Below the pieces are notes generated by a model. That model was not told the origin of the DNA, did no database searches, and saw only the letters and a list, made by a program, of their open reading frames with translations. 64,000 nucleotides of DNA, taken from the NCBI GenBank assembly GCA_019750135.1, contig JAIEOV010000025.1, forward strand, positions 1 to 64,000. The letters are read 5' to 3'. Below are positions 17,888 through 26,937 of this stretch, piece by piece. The number at the start of each line of letters is the position of its first letter. Position 1 is the first letter of the stretch. Both the position numbers and the translations under genes were made by a program. This DNA comes from Reyranella sp. Lineage in GTDB: Bacteria; Pseudomonadota; Alphaproteobacteria; Reyranellales; Reyranellaceae.

Positions 17888-19438
17888 TCACACATCCGGC
17901 GTGAAGATGTTCACCGTCCCGCCCGCGATCACCCGGCCCCCAAGGCCGAGCGCGTCGATCTCCTGAAGCCTGAGCAGCGTTGCGCGATCGGTCGGCGTAT
18001 TGGCGACGAAGCGGCTGCCGCCCTCCACCAGCCTGCCCAGGATGACGCCGCGCTCGGGGCCGGCGGGACCGTTCAGCACCGTGTAGCTCTCGATCCTGGC
18101 CGCTCCCGCCGGCTCGGGATTGAGCGGGACCTTCGGGCCCGACGCGAGGTCGATCTCGGCCTGCAGCCGCGTGTCGTCCGGCGACTGCCACGGTATCGCC
18201 GGTCGCTTGGTCGAATAGAGCCCGGCCGCATGCTTGGTCAGCAGGCCGCCATTCGCCGTGACGAGACCGTAGCTGCCGGGTTTCGCGCGCACCCGGTCGA
18301 CCATCTCGGTGATCGAATGGCTGACATAGTTGTTGCCGGGCCCGCCGAAGAACGACAGGCCGCCGGTGACCGTGAGGCCGCGCGGGTCGTCGGTGGCGAT
18401 GCCGATCTCGTCGCACGCCACCTCGATGGCCGAGACGAAGCAACTGTAGAGGTCGAACCGGGAGACCTGGTCGATGCCGATCCCCGCGCCGTCGAGGGTC
18501 GCCTGCACGACGCGATGGATGGCCGGCGAGCGATCGAGGCGGCTGCGCTCCGTGGCGAACCACTCGTCGTGGCCGTGCGCGCTGCCGTGCAGATAGACGC
18601 GTCTGTCGTGCGGCACGCCCCATTCTTCCGCCCTGGCCTCGGAGCAGACGATGATGGCGGCGCCCTGGTCGACATAGACGTTCGCCGTCATCAGGCGGGT
18701 GTAGGGAAAGCCGACATAGCGGTTCTTGGGCGAGGCGATGGCGATGTCCTCGGCCGCATAGCCCTCGTTGCGGGCGGCCAGCGGATTGGCGTGGGCGACC
18801 TGGGCGAGGCCGGCGCACAGCCGCCCGAGCTCGACCGCCCTCTGCGCCGGCGTCAGCCGCTTGCGCGCCCGCAAGGCCTGCTCGAACAGGGCGTAGATGA
18901 CGGCCGGCACGCGCATGCCGTGCGCCACTTCCGTCGGCGAATAGAGAACTTCCATCCCGCCGAGCTCGTCGGGCGCGAAGGGCGCGTCCTCGCTCCAGTC
19001 GAGCGCGAGTCCCGCGCGCTTGGCGTTACGCTCCGTCCTCTGCGCCTCCGATCCCACGACCAGGGCCGACGAGATTGCGCCGGCGGCGATCTGCTCGCAG
19101 ACGCGGGTGACCATCCGCTGTGGAACGTCGCCGCCCGACGGCGGATAGAGGAACTCGCGCGGCTTCGCCCCGATGCGCTCGGCGATCGACCACGGGGCGT
19201 TCGCGAGCCTGCCGAACGGCGACTTGAACGCCGGCACGGTGTCGTTGAACGTGCGAATGGCCGTGATCGAGTCGAGCCCGGAGAGAACGGCCTCAGGCGT
19301 TGCGCCGGTATCGCGCGCCGCCAGCCGGGTCGCATCGACCATGAGCCCGAGCGGCGAACGCGCCGTGTCGGGGCCTGTGTCCTTGTCGGTGACCTGGCCG
19401 ACCCCGACGATGACGGGGTTCCTTGCAGGATCGTTCAT
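17888..19438 (-). CDS. thiolase-like acyl-CoA acetyltransferase family protein (TLP1-type)
   Basis: This 516-aa protein has the two-part thiolase fold: PVIVGVGQVTDKD at the N-terminus, DLYSCFVSAIEVA near 330, and the GGLSFFGGPGNNYVSHSI block. About 100 extra C-terminal residues look like the added OB-type domain of thiolase-like type 1 proteins. The position where classical thiolases carry the nucleophilic Cys (SGGDVPQRMV) has none, so condensing or thiolytic activity is doubtful; Cys in DLYSCF is the other candidate. It lies 12 bp downstream of the acyl-CoA dehydrogenase gene and is coupled to it in one transcript. Confidence 0.85.
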   Translation of the reverse strand: MNDPARNPVIVGVGQVTDKDTGPDTARSPLGLMVDATRLAARDTGATPEAVLSGLDSITAIRTFNDTVPAFKSPFGRLANAPWSIAERIGAKPREFLYPPSGGDVPQRMVTRVCEQIAAGAISSALVVGSEAQRTERNAKRAGLALDWSEDAPFAPDELGGMEVLYSPTEVAHGMRVPAVIYALFEQALRARKRLTPAQRAVELGRLCAGLAQVAHANPLAARNEGYAAEDIAIASPKNRYVGFPYTRLMTANVYVDQGAAIIVCSEARAEEWGVPHDRRVYLHGSAHGHDEWFATERSRLDRSPAIHRVVQATLDGAGIGIDQVSRFDLYSCFVSAIEVACDEIGIATDDPRGLTVTGGLSFFGGPGNNYVSHSITEMVDRVRAKPGSYGLVTANGGLLTKHAAGLYSTKRPAIPWQSPDDTRLQAEIDLASGPKVPLNPEPAGAARIESYTVLNGPAGPERGVILGRLVEGGSRFVANTPTDRATLLRLQEIDALGLGGRVIAGGTVNIFTPDV

Positions 19439-19450
19439 TGCTTTCTCCCT

Positions 19451-21697
19451 TCAGCGCGGCAGGCCGAGGCCCCTGATCGCGATCAGGTTGCGCTGGATTT
19501 CGTTGGTGCCGCCGCCGATCGTGTAGAGCAGCGAGTCGCGCAGGCTGTATTCGAACTCCCCCTCGAGCAGGGTCCCGTCGACGGTCGACGAGAGCATCGC
19601 GCCCGGTCCCAGGATGTCGAGCGCCTCGCTGGCGAGCCGTTCCAGCAGCTCGCTGGCATGGACCTTGAGCAATGCCGCCTCGACCAGGGGCACCTTGCCG
19701 CTCTCCGTCACCAGCGCGCTCTGGGCGGCGAGCAGCTGCGTGCCCTGCACGTCGGCGGCGAGCGAGGCCAGGCGATCACGCAGCACCGGGTCCTCGCGCA
19801 TCGGCCGGCCGTTGCGGCTGGTCGCGTTTACATGCTGGACCAGCCGGTCGAAGTAGCCGCGCGCTCGCGCGCCGATGGCGCCGAGCGATACCCGCTCGTG
19901 GGCAAGGGCTGCGGTGATGACCTGCCAGCCCTGGTTGACCCCGCCCACGATCGCTTCCGGAGGCAGCTTCACGTCGTCATAGAAGACCGTGTTGGAGTCG
20001 TGGCCGTTCAGTCCGTACATCGGCTGGATCGTCAGGCCGGGCGTTCCCCGCAGGGGGACGATGAAGACGCTGATACCGCCCTGCTGCGACTCCGGAGGCC
20101 CGGTCCGCGCGGCCAGCCAGCAATAGTCGGCAAAGCCCGCCGCCGAGGTGAAGGTCTTCTGGCCGCGGATTGTCCATCCCTCGTTGGTGCGGGTCGCGGT
20201 CGTCTTCATGCCCGCAAGGTCCGAGCCGTTCGCCGGCTCACTGTAGCCCAGCGCGAAGGAGACCTCGCCGCGTCCTACCGCCATGACGAGATCGCGGTGC
20301 TCCTCGGAACCGTACCGGAGCAGGGCCGGCCCCAACATGTTGACGGCCGTGTCGTGGAATTTGATCGGGGCGTCGACATAGGCGAGTTCTTCCTCGAGCA
20401 CGAGGCGCTCGAGGGCCGGCCTCTCCTGCCCGCCGTAGTCCTTCGGCCAATGGAGCGTGAGCCAGCCCTTCGCCGCGAGCTTCAGGCTGAACGAGCGATC
20501 GGCGCGGATGTGATTGTAGCGGGTCTCCTCCGAAGAGATCTTCCAGCCCTTCCAGTTCTCGGCCAGCCACGCGCGCACCTCGAGCCTGAAGGCATTCACA
20601 TGCGGGCCGAAATCGATGTCGGGCAGCCGTCCGGTCGCGCCATCGAACAGAAAGCCGGCGACCTCGCGCCGGGCAGCATACGGTCCGCCCAGCCGGGTGA
20701 GGTCGCTGTGGATGCGCCGGAAGTGGCGAGGCATCTCGTGGTTTTCCCAGAACGAGATGCCGCCAAAACCATGGTGCAGCTCCATGACGACGGTCCGCAG
20801 CGTCTGCCCGGCGACCGCGGCGGCGGCGGCGCGGGCATAGTCCCGGGCATCGCCGGTCTCCGACGCCGCCCGATAGATCGCGAGCCGCGTGGTCTCGATC
20901 CCGAGCAGGCAGTTGGCGAGCTTGTGCTGGATGGCCTGGAACTGGCCGATCTTCTTGCCGAACTGGACGCGCTCGCGGGCATAGGCGACGAGCAGGTCGA
21001 GGCCCCGGGCGGCGGCGCCCAGAGAACGCGCCATCAGCAGGAGGCGCGCGAGCGAGGGGATCGCGTCGGTCTTCTCGGCAGCGACCTGGAGCACGAGCTG
21101 CGGCTTGACGCCGTCGAAGCGGACGCTCGACAGCGCGGGGCGGGAGAGCCCCGGTGTGCGCGTGACGGTGAGGCCTGAAGCGCCCGTCGGCACGATGGCG
21201 ACCTCGCCGGGACGCCCGGTCAGGACGGCGAAGTGGGTGGCGAGCGAGGCGTTCTCGACGTAGGCGGCCGGGCCATGCAGCGTCAGGTTCTCGCCGTTGC
21301 CCTCGACGCGAAACCCGGCGCCGCCCTCTTCCCCACTGGCAGGTCCGAAGATCCAGGTCGGGATGACGCTGCCGTTCTCGATGCCCTGAACGAGAGATGA
21401 TCCAGCGATGTCGCGCAGCAGCAGCGCGTCGGCGAGCGGGATCGGGCAGCCGCCCCTGCCGAGCTCGTCCATCAGGACGACCGCCAGCGCCAGCTCCTCT
21501 TCGCCGGCCGCAAGGCCAATGCCGGTCCACCCCTGCCCAGCCGCTTCCTCCCAGAAGCGCCGGAGCTCGGCCGGATCCTCGGCGAACGCCACCGCCTTGT
21601 CGGCCGGCCAATGGCGCGCCAGCGACCTGCGCGCGGCATCGCGCAGCAGCGCCATGTCATCCGTGTCCCGAAGGACAACCGCCTTACCGCTTTCCAT
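19451..21697 (-). CDS. fused double acyl-CoA dehydrogenase
   Basis: This 748-aa chain contains two complete acyl-CoA dehydrogenase-like halves. The first (about 1-355) includes YARERVQFGKKIGQFQAIQ; the second (about 365-748) includes LGYSEPANGSDLAGMKT and ends in the FAD-contacting GGGTNEIQRNLIAIRGLGLP. Known steroid side-chain dehydrogenases of actinobacteria are alpha2beta2 heteromers of two such subunits, so this may be a fused version acting on a bulky acyl-CoA; that is inference. The first half seems to have a degenerate active site, the second looks catalytic. The ATG at 21697 gives a normal start; upstream codons are in the intergenic gap. Confidence 0.88.
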   Translation of the reverse strand: MESGKAVVLRDTDDMALLRDAARRSLARHWPADKAVAFAEDPAELRRFWEEAAGQGWTGIGLAAGEEELALAVVLMDELGRGGCPIPLADALLLRDIAGSSLVQGIENGSVIPTWIFGPASGEEGGAGFRVEGNGENLTLHGPAAYVENASLATHFAVLTGRPGEVAIVPTGASGLTVTRTPGLSRPALSSVRFDGVKPQLVLQVAAEKTDAIPSLARLLLMARSLGAAARGLDLLVAYARERVQFGKKIGQFQAIQHKLANCLLGIETTRLAIYRAASETGDARDYARAAAAAVAGQTLRTVVMELHHGFGGISFWENHEMPRHFRRIHSDLTRLGGPYAARREVAGFLFDGATGRLPDIDFGPHVNAFRLEVRAWLAENWKGWKISSEETRYNHIRADRSFSLKLAAKGWLTLHWPKDYGGQERPALERLVLEEELAYVDAPIKFHDTAVNMLGPALLRYGSEEHRDLVMAVGRGEVSFALGYSEPANGSDLAGMKTTATRTNEGWTIRGQKTFTSAAGFADYCWLAARTGPPESQQGGISVFIVPLRGTPGLTIQPMYGLNGHDSNTVFYDDVKLPPEAIVGGVNQGWQVITAALAHERVSLGAIGARARGYFDRLVQHVNATSRNGRPMREDPVLRDRLASLAADVQGTQLLAAQSALVTESGKVPLVEAALLKVHASELLERLASEALDILGPGAMLSSTVDGTLLEGEFEYSLRDSLLYTIGGGTNEIQRNLIAIRGLGLPR

Positions 21698-21723
21698 CTT
21701 TACTGCTCCAAGCTCCTGGGCAT

Positions 21724-22953
21724 TCAATTGGACGACATCTCCGAGCCGGTGATGAGCTTGCCGAAGCGCTCCCATATCTGGCCGTTCCAGCGGACGAGCT
21801 GGACCTGGCGCAGGGGATGGTAGTTGGTCGGGCTGGTGTTGACCTTGATGCCCGGCAGCAGGGTGCCGACCTCGACGTCCTTCAGGCTGGTGGCCTGGCG
21901 CATGATGTTCTCGCGCGTGAACTTGCCGTCACACTGGCGCAGGACCTGCATCATCACGAGCGCCGTCGTGTAGGCGAGCAGGTTGTAGTGATCGAGCGCG
22001 TTGCCGTCCGGGAAGTACTTCTGCATGAAGGCGCGGTATTCCATGACGCCGGCGTCGCTGGCCCAGGTCGGGTCGTTGGGATCCTTCATGACTGCCGACG
22101 ACATGACGCCGACGGCGCGGTCGCGCCCGACCGGCTCGATCACGCCGGCCACCGACGTGGCGCCGTAGGCGATGAAGTGCATCGGCTTCCAGTCCAGCTC
22201 CGTCACCTTGCGGATCGACTGGACGACGAACTTGGCGCTGGCGCCGGACAGCAGGACGTCGGCGTCGGTGGCGCGGAGCGCGATGATCTGCGACTCGACC
22301 GTGGGGTCGGTGATCTCATACGAGGCCGTCTGCACCCGGCTGGCGAAGCCGTCGCCCAGGACATCACGGATGCCGGCGACGTAATCCTTACCCAGATCAT
22401 CGTTCTGGTAGAGAATCGCAAAACGCGCATCGGGCTTCTGCGCCAGTGCCTGCTTGGCGTAGATCTGCGTCTCGATGCGCGCCGAGGGCGCGAACCCCAT
22501 GGTCCAGGGATGGGTCTTGTAGTCGCCCCACTTGTCGCCGTTCACCGACAGGAACAGGTGCGGGACCTGCTTCTGGTTGATGTACTTCACCACCGCCGAG
22601 TTGGGCGCGGTGCCCAGCATGTTGAACAGGAAGGCGACCTTGTCGACCTCGATCAGGCGGCGCACCGCCTCGACGGTCTTGGGCGGGCTGAAACCGTCGT
22701 CGTAGTAGATGAACGTCACCTGGCGGCCGCCGACGCCGCCTTGCGCGTTGACCATCTTGAAGAACGCCTCGTGGCAGCGGGCCTGCACCCCGACGGCCGA
22801 CAGGGGGCCGCTCAGCGCCGTGGTGCTGCCGATGCGAAGCTCGGTGGCCGTGACGCCGGGCGTGTCCTGGGCGTGGGCCAGCCTGGCGCCGGCCGCGGTG
22901 AAGGTCGCCGCTGCCGAGCCAGACAGAAGCGAACGCCGATTGATCGCGAGCAT
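21724..22953 (-). CDS. branched-chain-amino-acid-type ABC transporter substrate-binding protein
   Basis: This 409-aa exported protein has a signal containing RRSLLSG and cleavage near AHAQD, followed by the type I periplasmic-binding fold of LivK-like proteins (TELRIGSTTALSGPLSAVG, then AQGGVGGRQVTFIYYDDGFSPP). Members of this subgroup often bind aromatic or other carboxylic acids. No LivHMGF permease or ATPase genes lie in the window, so it must use a system elsewhere or is an orphan. The ATG at 22953 is preferred because it gives the signal peptide and has a GGGAGGG ribosome-binding site. Confidence 0.9.
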   Translation of the reverse strand: MLAINRRSLLSGSAAATFTAAGARLAHAQDTPGVTATELRIGSTTALSGPLSAVGVQARCHEAFFKMVNAQGGVGGRQVTFIYYDDGFSPPKTVEAVRRLIEVDKVAFLFNMLGTAPNSAVVKYINQKQVPHLFLSVNGDKWGDYKTHPWTMGFAPSARIETQIYAKQALAQKPDARFAILYQNDDLGKDYVAGIRDVLGDGFASRVQTASYEITDPTVESQIIALRATDADVLLSGASAKFVVQSIRKVTELDWKPMHFIAYGATSVAGVIEPVGRDRAVGVMSSAVMKDPNDPTWASDAGVMEYRAFMQKYFPDGNALDHYNLLAYTTALVMMQVLRQCDGKFTRENIMRQATSLKDVEVGTLLPGIKVNTSPTNYHPLRQVQLVRWNGQIWERFGKLITGSEMSSN

Positions 22954-22964
22954 GTTCCCTCCCC

Positions 22965-23891
22965 TCACATCGGCGGAATCTTCGCCGGCACACGCCACAC
23001 GTCGTTCTTCAGCGCCTCGGTGATGTAGAGGTAGCCGTCGCGGAAGACGATGTTGGTCGAGCCCATGCCGGCCTCCGACGGCAGCTTGATCACGCCGATC
23101 TGGAAGCCGAAGCGATCGTGCACCACCACCTCGCCGGCCATGTAGTGCGCCGTGTAGACGTTGCCCTTGCTGTCGACGAGCATGCCGTCCGGTCCGATGC
23201 CGCCGGCCATGGTCGCGAACACCCACGGCACGCGGCCCGGATGCACCACGCCGGCGCTGCTGAGCGGCACGCCGGTGATGCGGTTCATCGCATACTCACC
23301 GACATAGAGGACGGTCTCGTCGGGCGACAGCACGATGCCGTTGGGAAAGGCGAACGTGTCGCCGATCAGCTGCAGTTCGCCGGACCGCGACGGCGACATG
23401 TAGTAGACGCGGCCGATGGGACGCAGCACGCTCGATCCGTTGGGCTCGGTGAAATAGATGCCGCCCTGCTTGTCGACGATGACTTCGTTCAGGCCGCGGA
23501 AGCCCTGGGTACCGTAGAGGCTGCGCAGCGCGCTGATCTCCAAGCTCTGCGGATCGAACGACACCAGCGCCGACCGCGTGGTGATGATGAGCTTGCCGTC
23601 CTTGTCGAAGCGCGTCCCGCCGGGGAAGTTCAGCCCGGTCTTGGCCACCGTGCATTGCCCGTCCTTCGCGACCTTCAGGACCTCGCCCGCCATCAGGCCG
23701 ACCATCCACAGGACCCCGTCCTTGTCGAAGTTCGGTCCTTCGAGGAACTTCCCGGCGCCGCAGCTCGCCACCTTCTCGACCTTGCAGTCGCCGCAGATCT
23801 CCGCCAGCGGCGTCGCCGACTGGGCGAAAGCGGCCTGAACGGAAATGGCTGCGGACACCACCGCAGCCACGAGAGCCAGCGCTCTGGTCAT
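22965..23891 (-). CDS. secreted SMP-30/gluconolactonase-like beta-propeller protein
   Basis: This 308-aa protein has a cleavable signal (residues 1-23, ending VQAAFAQS) and a six-bladed propeller of the SMP-30/LRE type: repeated DKDG/DKQG and NGIVLSPDETVLYVGEY motifs, the latter providing the metal-binding Asn/Asp region. Family members are Ca2+- or Zn2+-dependent lactonases; here export suggests a periplasmic lactone or ester substrate. It is the first gene of the leftward catabolic operon, directly behind the AT-rich promoter at 23923-23949. Confidence 0.85.
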   Translation of the reverse strand: MTRALALVAAVVSAAISVQAAFAQSATPLAEICGDCKVEKVASCGAGKFLEGPNFDKDGVLWMVGLMAGEVLKVAKDGQCTVAKTGLNFPGGTRFDKDGKLIITTRSALVSFDPQSLEISALRSLYGTQGFRGLNEVIVDKQGGIYFTEPNGSSVLRPIGRVYYMSPSRSGELQLIGDTFAFPNGIVLSPDETVLYVGEYAMNRITGVPLSSAGVVHPGRVPWVFATMAGGIGPDGMLVDSKGNVYTAHYMAGEVVVHDRFGFQIGVIKLPSEAGMGSTNIVFRDGYLYITEALKNDVWRVPAKIPPM

Positions 23892-23922
23892 TTACGTTTC
23901 CTCCCCAGCGACAGAAACATTG

Positions 23923-23949
23923 ACTATAACATTATAATGAAGTCGTCAA
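23923..23949 (-). promoter_or_regulatory. candidate promoter and GntR operator of the leftward catabolic operon
   Basis: On the minus strand TTGACG (23944-23949) and TATAGT (23923-23928) resemble -35 and -10 boxes with a 15-bp spacer, shorter than ideal. Between them lies the perfect 10-bp palindrome CATTATAATG (23930-23939). An operator between the boxes would repress the SMP-30 operon, and the GntR gene starts just to the right. The 11-mer ATAACATTATA here recurs at 25918-25928. Binding is inferred. Confidence 0.5.
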
Positions 23950-24050
23950 AGAATGCCGAGTTGAGGATGAAATGTGATTTCGAAATCGCGCCGATCGCCC
24001 TATATTGCCCGCACTCACGCAGCGGAAGCATTCACGCAAAGGTCCACTCG

Positions 24051-24764
24051 GTGCCTGACAATCTCTACGAGCAAGTGAGAGACAGCCTGCTCGGTCGCAT
24101 CACGGGTGGCGAGTTCAAGGCCGGCGACAAGCTTCCGACCGAAGAACAGCTCTGCCAGGAATACGGTGTCAGCCGCATCACCGTCCGGCGCGCCATCTCC
24201 GAGTTGACGGCCCAGATGCTGGTCAGCCCGCGGCGCGGCATCGGCACCGTCGTGATGAATCGCGCGACCGGCCGACGGGTGTTTCGCCTGAGCGGCTTCT
24301 TCGGCCAGGGCTCGGGCTTCCGGGTCAAGAAGATCGGCAGCACGACCGAAAGCGCGTCGGCCGACGTGGCGAAGGCGCTGCGCATCGGCGAAGGCACGCT
24401 GGTCCAGCATCAGCGCTACATTGCGCTTCACAAGAACGAACCCTTCACGCTGACGGACGCCTATGAAGCCGAGGCCGAGCCGCCGCCGGACCGGAAGCGC
24501 AACGGCAAGTCCGCGCTGCCGCCCAGCCGGCGCGTCGCGCGCGCGGAACAGGAGCTGATTCCCACCCTTTCCGACGCGCTCTCCGAGAAGTATCTCGGAT
24601 ACCCGGCGGGCCGGCCGATGATGGAAGCGCGCCGCATCGTCTATGCGTCCGACGGCCTGCCGCTCCACTACCTGATCCTGCGCTATCACCCGGAGCGTTA
24701 CCGGTTCTCGGTCGACATGCTGCCGACCAAGGGGACTGCGATCTTCGAGGCCCGGCAGGACTGA
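24051..24764 (+). CDS. GntR family transcriptional regulator with UTRA ligand domain (HutC type)
   Basis: This 237-aa protein has an N-terminal winged helix-turn-helix (LYEQVRDSLLGRI through EYGVSRITVRRAISEL, residues 5-70) and a C-terminal UTRA effector domain beginning near RRVFRLSGFFGQGSG. GTG at 24051 places the HTH at the usual distance from the N-terminus; an in-frame ATG at 23967 would add 28 residues of unlikely sequence. It is divergent from the SMP-30 operon and convergent with a Bug gene, and both of those promoters carry the same AT-rich 11-mer. A repressor relieved by a pathway acid is the simplest model. Confidence 0.88.
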   Translation: MPDNLYEQVRDSLLGRITGGEFKAGDKLPTEEQLCQEYGVSRITVRRAISELTAQMLVSPRRGIGTVVMNRATGRRVFRLSGFFGQGSGFRVKKIGSTTESASADVAKALRIGEGTLVQHQRYIALHKNEPFTLTDAYEAEAEPPPDRKRNGKSALPPSRRVARAEQELIPTLSDALSEKYLGYPAGRPMMEARRIVYASDGLPLHYLILRYHPERYRFSVDMLPTKGTAIFEARQD

Positions 24765-24770
24765 GGACGA

Positions 24771-25748
24771 TCACTCCATCTTGACGTTGCCCAGGCGGAC
24801 GATCTCGCCGACGATCGCCATCTCCTTCTTGATGTTCTCCGCCATCTGTTCAGGTGTGCCGCCGCCGGTCTGGTAGCCGAGTTGCTCGATCCTGGCCTTG
24901 ATCTCGGGCTCTTTCAGCGCGTCGTTCGCCGCCGCATTGATCTTGCGCAAGATATCCGGCGGCGTGCCCTTCGGCGCAAACAGCGCGTACCACACGCTCA
25001 GCTGCAATTGCGGATAGCCGCTCTCGACGGAGGTCGGCGCATCGGGAAACGACGGGAGCCGCTTGTCACCCATCACGGCGATGATGCGGACCTTCCCCGA
25101 GTTGACGTAGGAAACGTACGCCGCCGGAAGATCGAAGGAGATGTTGAGCCTGCCGCCCAGCATGTCGGGCAGCAGCCCGCCGGTGCCGCGATAGGGGATC
25201 ATGTTGAACTTGACCCCTTCCCGCACCTCGACCATGGCGCAGATCAGGTGCCCCGACCCGCCCTGGCCCGGCGTTCCAGCCAGCACCTTGTCGGGATTGG
25301 CCTTGGCGTAGGCGAGGAGTTCCTTCAGCGTCTTCGGGCCGAATTCCGCATTGGCCATGATGGCCATCGGCGAGGTCGTCACCTCGACGATCGGCACCAG
25401 GTCCTTGTCCGGATCATAGGGAAGGTTGGGGATAAGGAACTTGCTGTTCACGATCGGCGCCGGCGGCGTGAACAAGATCGTGTATCCGTCCGGGGCCGCG
25501 TTGGCGACCATCTGGGTGCCGATCGTGCCGTTCGCGCCGGCCTTGAAGTCGACGACGATCTGGCGCCCGAGGCGCTTGCTCATGCCCTCGGCCAACAGCC
25601 GCGCCGCGGGATCGGCGCCGCCGCCCGCGAGATAGGGCACGATCATCGTGATCGGCTTCGCAGGCCAGCCGCCCTGCGCGAAGGCGCCACTTCCCGCCGA
25701 CGCGAGAACGGCGCAGAGCGCGGCTAGCATGAGTTTCAGGCTTCGCAT
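24771..25748 (-). CDS. Bug/TctC-family solute-binding protein
   Basis: This 325-aa exported protein has a signal ending near GAFAQG, then WPAKPITMIVPYLAGGGADPAARLLAEG and the GTPGQGGSGH loop of the Bug family. It probably binds a carboxylate for a TTT transporter that is not in the window. Its stop is 6 bp from the convergent GntR stop, and its promoter region holds the second copy of the AT-rich 11-mer, so co-regulation with the catabolic operon is likely. Confidence 0.9.
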   Translation of the reverse strand: MRSLKLMLAALCAVLASAGSGAFAQGGWPAKPITMIVPYLAGGGADPAARLLAEGMSKRLGRQIVVDFKAGANGTIGTQMVANAAPDGYTILFTPPAPIVNSKFLIPNLPYDPDKDLVPIVEVTTSPMAIMANAEFGPKTLKELLAYAKANPDKVLAGTPGQGGSGHLICAMVEVREGVKFNMIPYRGTGGLLPDMLGGRLNISFDLPAAYVSYVNSGKVRIIAVMGDKRLPSFPDAPTSVESGYPQLQLSVWYALFAPKGTPPDILRKINAAANDALKEPEIKARIEQLGYQTGGGTPEQMAENIKKEMAIVGEIVRLGNVKME

Positions 25749-25917
25749 GTTTCCTCCTGGATCTTCATTCTTGTCGAGCCGCTCCCGCTACATCGGGAGC
25801 ACACCCCTGACGTCGCGTTGCGTGTCGCCAGCGGCAACTCGAAAGCGCGCCTTCCGGCTTTCGAGAATGTTGCCGTTCCCAACTCACATCGCCCAGATCA
25901 TGATTCCTTAGATCATC

Positions 25918-25928
25918 ATAACATTATA
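25918..25928. promoter_or_regulatory. second copy of the AT-rich candidate GntR operator
   Basis: ATAACATTATA is identical to 23926-23936. It lies in an AT-rich patch between two divergently arranged units: the Bug gene, whose start is at 25748, and the SDR gene stop at 25956. The adjacent AGATCATGAT and AGATCATCAT (about 25896-25920) are near-direct repeats. In such GC-rich DNA an exact 11-mer of only A/T plus one C at two promoters flanking one regulator is unlikely by chance. Confidence 0.4.
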
Positions 25929-25955
25929 CTTACAAGATCCAGAGCCAAGTCCGCT

Positions 25956-26840
25956 TCAATAATCCATGGCTCTCAGGTCGGCGATCAGGTCCGGGCCCGT
26001 CGGCGTCCAACTGAGACGCGCCTGGGTCCAGGTGCTCGATGCCGGCATGTCCCTTCCCATGAAACTCGCAAGCCAGCCGAAATGCCCGGCGGCGTCCTCG
26101 GTCGTCAACGATGCGACCGGCACGCCCAGGCCGGCTCCGACGATCTCGGCGATGCGACGCACGCTGACGCCCTCCTCTGCGACCGCGTGGTACCGGGCGC
26201 CGGCCTCGTGACGCTCGACCGCCAGGCGGTAGAGCCGCGCAGCATCGTCGACGTGGACTGCCGGCCATCGGTTGGCGCCGTCGTGGACATACGCCGCCAG
26301 GCCCTTGGCTCGGCTGACCTCGATGAAAGGCGAGATGAGCCCCTGCTTCTTGGTGTCATGCACCTGGGGAAGGCGAACCACGGCGACCGACACGCCGTTG
26401 TTCGCGGCCTCGACACCTGCCTGTTCTCCCGCGATGCGCGGCAAAGGGTGGCTCCAGTCGACCGCATGCTCCATCGCCGGCTGCCCCGGACTGGTATTGC
26501 CGATGCCCGTGCTCGAGGTGATGACAAGCGGCCGATCCGAGCCCGCGAGCATCGCCGCCATCGCGGCGATGGCGCGGCGGTCCTTCTCGCAATTCTCCGC
26601 GAAGCGCGAGAAGTCGTGGTCGAAAGCCGTGTGGATCACGGCGTCCGCCTGGGCCGCTCCGCGCGCGAGGCTGGCGGGATCTTCGAGCGTGCCGCGATGG
26701 GCAGCCGCTCCCGCCTCCTGCAGCCAGCGCTCACCCGCGGCGGAACGGGTCAGCCCCAGCACCTGGTGGCCGGCGCCGAGAAGCTCCTGCAAGACGCGAG
26801 AACCGATGAAGCCGGTTGCACCGGTGAGAAAAACACGCAT
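25956..26840 (-). CDS. NAD(P)-dependent SDR/epimerase-like oxidoreductase
   Basis: This 294-aa protein begins with the Rossmann motif TGATGFIGSR (residues 6-15) of extended/atypical SDRs and contains the substrate-side HVDDAARLY typical of NAD-dependent epimerase-like proteins. The classical YxxxK pair is not found at the expected place, so it is an atypical member and may not be a true dehydrogenase. It is divergent from the MmyB-type regulator at 26938, sharing a 97-bp promoter gap, a common arrangement for a regulator and its target. Confidence 0.88.
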   Translation of the reverse strand: MRVFLTGATGFIGSRVLQELLGAGHQVLGLTRSAAGERWLQEAGAAAHRGTLEDPASLARGAAQADAVIHTAFDHDFSRFAENCEKDRRAIAAMAAMLAGSDRPLVITSSTGIGNTSPGQPAMEHAVDWSHPLPRIAGEQAGVEAANNGVSVAVVRLPQVHDTKKQGLISPFIEVSRAKGLAAYVHDGANRWPAVHVDDAARLYRLAVERHEAGARYHAVAEEGVSVRRIAEIVGAGLGVPVASLTTEDAAGHFGWLASFMGRDMPASSTWTQARLSWTPTGPDLIADLRAMDY

Positions 26841-26937
26841 GAGACACCGCCGAGTTGTTGGACGGCGAAGATGGCGCTAGACCTGACCCTGTTAAAGCAG
26901 TGACCTTATCGTAGTATAATTGCCAACAGGATCGCCC
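26841..26937. promoter_or_regulatory. shared promoter region between the SDR and MmyB-type regulator genes
   Basis: A perfect TATAAT (26915-26920) on the plus strand stands 18 bp downstream of a weak GTTAAA. It would start transcription about 10 bp before the GTG at 26938. The segment is clearly AT-richer than its surroundings. The regulator is likely to bind here. Confidence 0.4.

Noticed and set aside
17363..21178. A 1271-codon plus-strand open frame opposite the thiolase and dehydrogenase genes
   Set aside because: It is an antisense shadow in GC-rich DNA: Arg/Asp/Gly-rich composition, no domain, and the minus-strand genes are clear families.
23967..24050. Longer N-terminus for the GntR-type regulator from ATG 23967
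   Set aside because: It adds residues that do not resemble the family, and the HTH then starts unusually late.
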